10,591 nt of DNA from an uncultured Panacagrimonas sp. (lineage in GTDB: Bacteria; Pseudomonadota; Gammaproteobacteria; Nevskiales; Nevskiaceae). Shown here piece by piece: positions 1 to 5,361 of this stretch; the stretch's first letter is position 1, and the number at the start of each line of letters is the position of its first letter. The notes beneath the pieces were generated by a model. The model had not been told where the DNA came from and ran no database searches. It saw only the letters and a program-made list of their open reading frames with translations. The position numbers and the translations under genes are program-made. The DNA lies in contig CAMLNE010000126.1 in the NCBI GenBank assembly GCA_946481265.1, positions 1-10,591 on the forward strand. Reading direction: 5' to 3'.

Positions 1-62
1 TATAGAGTCAAATACGTAACATCAAATGCTAAAAGTAAATTAATGCAATCAAATTAAAAACT
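1..62. other. AT-rich leader upstream of the operon
   Basis: Only 13 of the first 60 bases are G or C, in sharp contrast to the GC-rich genes that follow. No open frame with convincing coding character crosses it. It is the natural place for the operon promoter, but I cannot find a well-spaced -35/-10 pair. A TTGACC at 90-95 has no -10 partner at the right distance. The last few bases (from about 56) already resemble the loop region of the palindromic repeat found at 5240-5343. It could also be the promoter region of a divergent gene outside the window. Confidence 0.5.
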
Positions 63-115
63 AATGGAAAAAACTTTGCGTCCTTGTTTTTGACCTTTGC
101 GCCTTTGCGGTGACG
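63..115 (+). repeat. Dispersed intergenic repeat, single-arm copy
   Basis: This stretch is nearly identical to the reverse complement of 5242-5293, the left arm plus part of the loop of the long palindrome between the binding protein and the fused permease. The two differ by one substitution and one single-base indel in a T-run. Shared blocks are CTTTGCGTCCTTG and CCTTTGCGCCTTTGCGGTGACG-like sequence. Here only one arm is present, because the bases upstream are AT-rich and do not pair with it. Two such copies in 10 kb, both between or before genes, point to a dispersed non-coding repeat family in this genome. Confidence 0.85.
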
Positions 116-153
116 TCTTTGAATCCCGGAAGTTAGAAGGGAAGGCAAGAAAA

Positions 154-171
154 GCGGCGCAAAGACGCCGC
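154..171 (+). promoter_or_regulatory. Short hairpin in the 5' leader of the first gene
   Basis: GCGGCG (154-159) and CGCCGC (166-171) form a perfect 6-bp GC-only stem with a 6-base loop, 10 bases before the AGGAG ribosome binding site (182-186). No U-run follows, so it is not an intrinsic terminator. In the transcript it could stabilise the 5' end or modulate initiation at the first gene. The stem and loop contain GGCGCAAAG, also a core word of the nearby repeat, so it may instead be a decayed fragment of that repeat. Function is not demonstrated. Confidence 0.4.
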
Positions 172-193
172 GCACAGTTCGAGGAGAAGACAG

Positions 194-1300
194 ATGGCGA
201 AGCGAAAGGTGTTGATCGCCGGCGCGCTGGGCCTCACGGGCCGGGCGGCGGTGCGTCACTTCGAGTCGAAAGGCTGGGAGGTCGTGGGCCTGTCGCGGCG
301 CACGCCCGACCAGGCCTACCGCGACCTCGACGGCAAGGCGACGTACATCGCCGTGGACCTGCGCGACCGCGCCGACTGCGAGGCCAAGCTGTCGGGCCTG
401 ACCGATGTAACGCACATCGTCTACGCGGCGGTCTACGAGACCAGTGACCTCAAGGCCGGCTGGGTCGGCGGCGCCGAGGACTTCGTCGGCATCAACGTGC
501 AGATGCTGCGCAACTTCCTGGACGTGATGCTGGCCGCCGCCAAGGGCCTGCAGCACATGACCGTGTTCCAGGGCGCCAAGGCCTACGGTGCGCACACCGG
601 CGCGATGAAGCTGCCGGCCAAGGAGTCCGATCCGCGGCTGATCTCGGTGGGCTTCTACACGCCGCAGGAAGAACTGGTGAAGGCGCGCCAGAAAGGCAAG
701 TCCTGGAGCTGGACGATCCTGCGTCCGCAAATGATCTCCGGCTTCGCCACCGGCGCGCCGATCTCCTGCCTGCCCGGCGTGGGTGTCTACGCGGCGGTGT
801 GCCGCGAGCTCGGACTGCCGCTGCGCTTCACGGGCCGCGCCGACGGACCGCTCGAGGCGGTCGACGTCGACCTGCTGGCGCGCGTGCTCGAGTGGGCGGC
901 AACCGCGCCGCGTGCCGCCAACGAGATCTACAACGTCGGCAACGGCGACTGCTTCTGCTGGGTCCATGTCTTTCCGCGCATCGCGCGCGAGGTGTTCGAC
1001 ATGGACATCGCGCCGCCGCACAGCGATCACCTCTGCGTGGTGATGGCCGACAAGGCCGACATCTGGGACGACATCGTCCAGCGCTACGGGCTCCAGAAGT
1101 ACCGGATGAACGAGCTGGTGGCGTCCTGGCAGATCGTCGACTTCTTCCTGGACTACGGCGATCGCAACAAGCTGTCGCTGCTGAGCACGATCAAGCTGCG
1201 CAAGCACGGCTTCCACGAGTGCGAGGACAGCGAGGACATGATCGTGCGCCAGCTCAAGGACATGCAGGCCGCCAAGGTGCTGCCGCCGCGCGCACGCTGA
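194..1300 (+). CDS. PRISE-like SDR family oxidoreductase (NAD(P)H-dependent enone reductase-like)
   Basis: A 368-residue atypical short-chain dehydrogenase/reductase with an extended Rossmann fold, expected in the cytosol. The N-terminus carries the dinucleotide motif GALGLTGR (10-17), followed after the second strand by LSRR (33-36), whose arginines suggest NADPH preference. The classical YxxxK is not obvious. Instead QGAKAYGAH (126-134) and VGFYTPQEE (152-160) match the separated Lys and Tyr motifs of the PRISE group (progesterone 5-beta-reductase/iridoid synthase-like), giving candidate residues K129 and Y155. Family members reduce activated C=C bonds of enones and enals. The natural substrate here is unknown. 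The start is well supported by AGGAG at 182-186, 7 bases upstream. The gene leads the operon, 15 bases before the CoA ligase. An NAD-dependent epimerase is the alternative reading, but the PRISE motifs fit better. Confidence 0.82.
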   Translation: MAKRKVLIAGALGLTGRAAVRHFESKGWEVVGLSRRTPDQAYRDLDGKATYIAVDLRDRADCEAKLSGLTDVTHIVYAAVYETSDLKAGWVGGAEDFVGINVQMLRNFLDVMLAAAKGLQHMTVFQGAKAYGAHTGAMKLPAKESDPRLISVGFYTPQEELVKARQKGKSWSWTILRPQMISGFATGAPISCLPGVGVYAAVCRELGLPLRFTGRADGPLEAVDVDLLARVLEWAATAPRAANEIYNVGNGDCFCWVHVFPRIAREVFDMDIAPPHSDHLCVVMADKADIWDDIVQRYGLQKYRMNELVASWQIVDFFLDYGDRNKLSLLSTIKLRKHGFHECEDSEDMIVRQLKDMQAAKVLPPRAR

Positions 1301-1315
1301 TCAGGAGCCAAGACG

Positions 1316-2962
1316 ATGGGCAACAGCATTCCCAAGCTCGCCACGTACGAGGCGATCTACGACGCGTTCAAGTGGGACATCCCGGCGCGCTACAACATCG
1401 CCACCGATGTCTGCGACCGCCATGCGGTGGACGAGAGCCGGATCGCGCTGATCGGCGACGACGCCAGCACCGGCAAGCCGTGGACGATGACCTTCCGTCA
1501 CATCCAGAAGCAGGCCAACCGCCTGGCCAACCTGCTGGTCTCACTCGGATGCAAGCGCGGCGATCGCGTGATGCTGCTGATGGTGCAGGATCCCTGGGTC
1601 GCCATCGGCCATATCGCCTGCTGGAAGGCGGGCCTGGTGTCCTTGCCCTGCTCGGTGCTGTTCGGGCCCGACGCGGTGGCCTACCGGCTCGACCATGCCG
1701 ACGTGCGCGTGGTTATCACCGATCAGGCCAACCTGCCCAAGGTGGTCGAGGCGCGCGCCAAGGCGCCGACGGTGGAGAAGGTCTTCCTGGTCGACGGCGC
1801 GGAGCCGGAGGCGGGGTCACTGGAGAAGGCGCTGGAGCCGGCCCGCGACCAGTTCGCGACGGTCGACACCGCGGCCGACGATCCGGCTTTCTTCAATTTC
1901 ACATCGGGCACCACCGGCAATCCCAAGGGTGCCCTGCAGCCGCATCGTTCGATGCTGGGTCATCTGCCCGGCTTCGAGATGACCTTCGAGTTCTTCCCGC
2001 AGCCGGGCGACCTGATGTGGTCGCCTGCCGACTGGGCCTGGCTGGCCGGGCTGATGGATGTGCTCATGCCGTCCTGGTACCACGGCGTGCCGGTACTGAC
2101 CTCGCGGGCGATGCGCTTCGAGCCGGACGCCGCCTGCGCACTGATGGCACGCCACCAGGTGCGCACGGCGCTGCTGACGCCCACCGCGCTGCGCATGATG
2201 CGGCAGGTGCAGGATCCCTACGGCATGGGCGTGCGCCTGCGCGCCGTGATCTCGGGTGGCGAGGCGGTGGGCAAGGAGCTGCACGAATGGGCCGGCTCGA
2301 CGCTCAGGACCACGATCAACGAGGCCTTCGGCCAGACCGAGTGCAATCTCGTGCTCGGCAATTGCGCCAGCGTGATGCCGGTCAAGCCGGGGTCACTCGG
2401 CCGCTCGATGCCGGGCCATGTCTGCGCGATCGTCGACGACCAGGGCCGTGAACTGCCGCCGGGCGAGATCGGCAACATCGTCATCCGGCGGCCGGACCCC
2501 GTGATGATGCTGGAGTACTGGAAGAACCCGAAGGCCACGCAGGAGAAATACATCGGCGACTGGCTGCTCACCGGCGACCTGGGCATGACCGACGAGGACG
2601 GCTATTTCTGGTTCCACGGCCGCGCCGACGACATCATCTCCAGCTCGGGTTACCGCATCGGACCGGGCGAGATCGAGGATGCGCTCACGCGCCATCCCGC
2701 GGTGGTGATGGCCGCGGCGGTCGGCGTGCCGGACCCGGTGCGCACTGAATCGATCAAGGCCTTCCTGGTGCTGCGCAAGGAATTCACCGCCAGCCCGGAG
2801 CTTGCCGAACAGATCCGCAGCTTCGTGCGCGAGCGCCTGGCCAAGCACGAGGTGCCGCGCGAGATCGCCTTCGTCGAGGCGCTGCCGATGACCACGACCG
2901 GCAAGGTGCTGCGGCGCGAGCTGCGCGATGCCGAGCGCACCAGGGCAGCGGGGCAGGGCTGA
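1316..2962 (+). CDS. AMP-forming acyl-CoA synthetase (ANL superfamily)
   Basis: A complete 548-residue adenylate-forming enzyme, predicted to activate a carboxylic acid with ATP to an acyl-AMP and then to the CoA thioester in the cytosol. The P-loop-like motif FTSGTTGNPKG lies at 195-205, the A5-type motif INEAFGQTECN at 334-344, the hinge region GRADDIISSSGYRIGPGEIE at 435-454, and the adenylation lysine in TTTGKVLRREL (K530). Length and motif style resemble medium-chain or acetyl/propionyl-type synthetases rather than long-chain FadD, but side-chain specificity cannot be read here. AGGAG (1303-1307) lies 8 bases before the ATG. It follows the reductase by 15 bases and precedes the permease by 3, so co-transcription is likely. 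Pairing with a reductase and an importer suggests that the imported or modified compound is a carboxylate. Confidence 0.93.
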   Translation: MGNSIPKLATYEAIYDAFKWDIPARYNIATDVCDRHAVDESRIALIGDDASTGKPWTMTFRHIQKQANRLANLLVSLGCKRGDRVMLLMVQDPWVAIGHIACWKAGLVSLPCSVLFGPDAVAYRLDHADVRVVITDQANLPKVVEARAKAPTVEKVFLVDGAEPEAGSLEKALEPARDQFATVDTAADDPAFFNFTSGTTGNPKGALQPHRSMLGHLPGFEMTFEFFPQPGDLMWSPADWAWLAGLMDVLMPSWYHGVPVLTSRAMRFEPDAACALMARHQVRTALLTPTALRMMRQVQDPYGMGVRLRAVISGGEAVGKELHEWAGSTLRTTINEAFGQTECNLVLGNCASVMPVKPGSLGRSMPGHVCAIVDDQGRELPPGEIGNIVIRRPDPVMMLEYWKNPKATQEKYIGDWLLTGDLGMTDEDGYFWFHGRADDIISSSGYRIGPGEIEDALTRHPAVVMAAAVGVPDPVRTESIKAFLVLRKEFTASPELAEQIRSFVRERLAKHEVPREIAFVEALPMTTTGKVLRRELRDAERTRAAGQG

Positions 2963-2965
2963 GCC

Positions 2966-3970
2966 ATGGCACAGGCTGCATTGCCCACGCACGTCGCCGG
3001 CACGCCGCGCTGGAAGCCGACGCAGGAGCAGATCGTCCTGATCGTCACCGCGCTGCTGGCCGTCGGCTTTGCCTTCACGCTCGACGGCTTCGCAACGCTC
3101 GGCAATTTCCTGGCCCTGACCCGCAGCGTCGCGATCCTCGGCATCCTGGGCATCGCGATGGCCGTGGTCGTGATCGGCCGCGGCCTGGATTTGTCGCTGG
3201 TGGCCACGATGGCGGTGAGTTCCGCCTTCGTCCTGCAGCTGATCCAGCATGGCTGGGCCTGGCCCGGCGCCTGCGCTGCAGGCCTTGCGGTGGCGATCGC
3301 CATCGGCCTGATCAACGGCTTCATCATCGCCTTCGTCGAAGTGCCGGCGCTGTTCACGACCCTGGCCACCGGCTTCCTGGTGTTCGGCCTGGGCCGCACC
3401 TTCCTGCTCGACGGCATGATCATCTACCTGCCGGCGCAGCAGGCGGCGCTGGAGTGGATCGGGCAGGGACGCCTGTTCGGCGTGCCGGCGCCGGTGCTGG
3501 TGTTCGCGATCGTCGCCCTGCTGGTCCACGTGTTCCTGTCGCGCATGACGCTGGGCCGTTTCGTCTACGCCCACGGCGACAACCTGGAGGCCGCGCGCCT
3601 GACCGGCATCGCGGTGCGTCCGCTGACCATGCTCGAGTACGCCATCGCCGCCGCGATCTGCTGCCTCGCCGGGCTGGTGATGGCCTCGTCGACCGCGAGC
3701 ATGAACACCCAGATCGTGAACTCCACCCTGATCTTCGACGTGATCCTGGTCGTCGTGCTCGGCGGCGTCAGCCTGGTCGGCGGTCGCGGCGGCGTGCTCA
3801 GCGTGCTGGCCGGCACCGCCCTGATCGGCACCCTGCTCAACGGCATGACGATCATGGATCTCGACACCAACGTTCAGAACATCGTCAAGGGCGGCGTGCT
3901 GCTCGCGGCGATCATCCTCGACAACCGCCTGCACCCGCGGGACGAAGAGACGGCAAGGCAGGGGGATTGA
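2966..3970 (+). CDS. ABC transporter permease, RbsC/BPD_transp_2 family
   Basis: A 334-residue polytopic inner-membrane protein, close in length to RbsC, made of successive hydrophobic segments from about residue 22 to 318. Family marks are GLDLS (73-77, a variant of the usual GGIDLSVGS), the cytoplasmic coupling-type segment around GRFVYAHGDNLEAARLTGI (197-215), and GGVSLVGGRGG (266-276). The short C-terminal tail is charged and hydrophilic. It would form half of the membrane channel of a CUT2-type importer, paired with the different permease domain encoded at 5362-7509. The start is 3 bases after the ligase stop, with only a weak purine-rich region upstream, so translation is probably coupled. 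The weaker LDLS motif compared with the second permease shows that the two are diverged, not recent duplicates. Confidence 0.92.
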   Translation: MAQAALPTHVAGTPRWKPTQEQIVLIVTALLAVGFAFTLDGFATLGNFLALTRSVAILGILGIAMAVVVIGRGLDLSLVATMAVSSAFVLQLIQHGWAWPGACAAGLAVAIAIGLINGFIIAFVEVPALFTTLATGFLVFGLGRTFLLDGMIIYLPAQQAALEWIGQGRLFGVPAPVLVFAIVALLVHVFLSRMTLGRFVYAHGDNLEAARLTGIAVRPLTMLEYAIAAAICCLAGLVMASSTASMNTQIVNSTLIFDVILVVVLGGVSLVGGRGGVLSVLAGTALIGTLLNGMTIMDLDTNVQNIVKGGVLLAAIILDNRLHPRDEETARQGD

Positions 3971-3977
3971 GCAGACC

Positions 3978-5225
3978 ATGAAAAACACGACCGACGCTGC
4001 AGGACCCGTCCCGCTATCTCCACGCGACTTCATGCGTGGGCAGAAGGTCGGGCTCAGGGGCGCGCCGGCTTTTCAGGGCGTTCGCGCCCGACGCAGTGGC
4101 AGGCCCGCGCGCCCGGCGCTCGTCCCGCCGGGAGAGCGGGCAAGACAGTGGACGCAGGCCGTGGTGATCGGGCTGGCGATGCTCGGCATCGCCGCCTGCG
4201 ATCCCGGCACCCGCAATCCGCAGGATCCCGAGGCCGCCGCCGCGGCTGCCCACGTGAAGACGCCCGACCTGTCCGGTGGCGACAGTTCGGCCATGCTGCG
4301 CGAGCGTGTCAGCACCGCGCTCGAGGGCAAGGTCATCGCCTGGGTGCCGGTGGCGCTGGGCATGCCGCTGACCGAGATCTGGACGCAGGTCCTGCGTGCC
4401 GAGGCCGAGGCGCGCGGCATGAAGCTCGAGGTGCGCGATCCGAACTGGAACACTACCGCGGCGCTGCAGGCGGTGTCCTCGCTGATCGCCGAGAAGCCGG
4501 ATGTGCTGGTGGTGCACAACCCCAATGTGCAGCTCTACGCGCGCGAGCTGGCGCGTGCCGAGGCGGCCGGCATCATCGTGATCCAGGTCAATATGGTGTC
4601 CAACCAGAAGACCAGCGCCTATGTCGGCGCCGACTGGAAGACCGTCGGGCGCCTGCTGGGCGAGGAGATGGTGCGTGCCTGCGGCAGCGGCAGCGGAACC
4701 TCCGGCAAGGTCGCGATCGTGCAGGGCGAGGCGACCTCCGCGGTGTCGATCGAGCAGGCCAAGGCCGCGGCCGAGGTGCTCGGCAAGGATTCCAGCATCA
4801 AGATCGTGTCGAACCAGGCCGCCAACTGGGACGCCAGCAAGGCGCACGACATCACCGCCACGGTGCTCCAGCAGCATCCCGACCTGTGCGCGACGGTAGG
4901 CTTCTGGGGCGTGATGCAGGCCGGTGCCGCGCAGGCGGTCCGCGCGGCCGGGCTGCAGGGCAAGGTCAAGGTCTATGCCTCCGGCGGCGACGGCAAGCTC
5001 GACTGCGACAACGTCGATAACGGCCTGTTCACGAAGTTCCTCAGCTACGACTCCCCCTCGCAGTCCAAGGTCATCGTCCAGGTCGCCAGCTTCATGCTGC
5101 AGACCGGCCTGCCGCCGTCATCGGTGCGCCTGGCCGACTACTCGCGACTGCAGTGGATGGAGAAGGGCCGGTACGACCCGGGCCTGTGCTACGACCCGTC
5201 GCGGCGCGGAGCGGCGCGGTCGTGA
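3978..5225 (+). CDS. Lipoprotein substrate-binding protein of a CUT2-type ABC importer
   Basis: A 415-residue periplasmic binding protein of the sugar-binding Peripla_BP_4/RbsB type. From about residue 115 it shows the expected alternating fold: a first strand VIAWVPVALG, a helix with TQVLRAEAEARGMKLEV, NTTAALQAVSSLIAEKPDVL, and later AAGIIVIQVN. It is a lipoprotein: the hydrophobic stretch AVVIGLAMLGIAAC ends in lipobox IAAC with C74. Asp75 at +2 is the classical inner-membrane retention signal, so it is likely tethered near the permeases. Mature cysteines 235, 304, 343 and 404 could form disulfides. The signal is unusually far from the start, because residues 12-54 come from a repeat-like insertion (see 4010-4140). 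The first ATG (3978) has only a loosely placed GGGGG upstream. A later in-frame GTG near 4161 would leave almost no basic n-region. Ligand unknown. Confidence 0.9.
   Translation: MKNTTDAAGPVPLSPRDFMRGQKVGLRGAPAFQGVRARRSGRPARPALVPPGERARQWTQAVVIGLAMLGIAACDPGTRNPQDPEAAAAAAHVKTPDLSGGDSSAMLRERVSTALEGKVIAWVPVALGMPLTEIWTQVLRAEAEARGMKLEVRDPNWNTTAALQAVSSLIAEKPDVLVVHNPNVQLYARELARAEAAGIIVIQVNMVSNQKTSAYVGADWKTVGRLLGEEMVRACGSGSGTSGKVAIVQGEATSAVSIEQAKAAAEVLGKDSSIKIVSNQAANWDASKAHDITATVLQQHPDLCATVGFWGVMQAGAAQAVRAAGLQGKVKVYASGGDGKLDCDNVDNGLFTKFLSYDSPSQSKVIVQVASFMLQTGLPPSSVRLADYSRLQWMEKGRYDPGLCYDPSRRGAARS
4010..4140. repeat. Repeat-like, hairpin-rich insertion in the binding-protein signal region
   Basis: This 131-base stretch begins with CCCGCTATCTCC (4010-4021) and ends with GGGAGAGCGGG (4130-4140), whose reverse complement is CCCGCTCTCCC, so the ends form imperfect terminal inverted repeats. 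Inside are three small hairpins: CCACGC/GCGTGG (4020-4025 and 4034-4039), GGGCG-TTCG-CGCCC (4076-4089), and CCCGC/GCGGG (4124-4128 and 4136-4140). Its translation is low-complexity and rich in Arg, Pro, Gly and Ala, unlike a signal peptide. It separates the start codon of the lipoprotein from its lipobox. It looks like a REP- or MITE-type element that has been read through in frame. That identity is inference, since no second copy is in this window. Confidence 0.5.
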
Positions 5226-5239
5226 GCATTTACAGCAAA

Positions 5240-5343
5240 GCCGTCACCGCAAAGGCGCAAAGGAAAAAACAAGGACGCAAAGTTTTTTCCATTGTTTTTT
5301 CTTTGCGTCCTCTCTTTTTCCTTTGCGCCTTTGCGGTGACGGC
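5240..5343. repeat. Long palindromic repeat between binding-protein and fused-permease genes
   Basis: Arms 5240-5282 and 5301-5343 are inverted repeats of 43 bases with 40 matching positions. The three mismatches sit together in the middle of the arm. The 18-base loop is TTTTTTCCATTGTTTTTT. The RNA would form a very long stem starting 14 bases after the binding-protein stop codon and ending 18 bases before the next ATG. No U-run follows the right arm, so a simple intrinsic terminator is unlikely. The ribosome binding site GAGG (5351-5354) lies just outside the stem. The left arm is nearly identical, in reverse complement, to 63-115. As with palindromic units after malE, it may protect the upstream mRNA and lower downstream expression. 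That role is inferred. Confidence 0.9.
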
Positions 5344-5361
5344 ATTTGACGAGGACCCGAA

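Noticed and set aside
90..95. TTGACC as a -35 promoter element
   Set aside because: It lies within the repeat copy, and there is no -10-like hexamer about 17 bases downstream.
799..2451. Plus-strand open frame of 550 codons across the reductase and ligase genes
   Set aside because: It overlaps two genes with intact catalytic motifs in other phases, and its own translation is arginine-rich without recognisable domains.
5240..5343. Intrinsic transcription terminator
   Set aside because: The stem is strong, but no U-run follows the right arm and the next gene belongs to the same importer. It was kept as a palindromic repeat with a possible attenuating or stabilising role.
5240..5343. CRISPR array or tandem repeats
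   Set aside because: The repeat units are two inverted arms with one short loop, not regularly spaced direct repeats. No cas genes are in the window.
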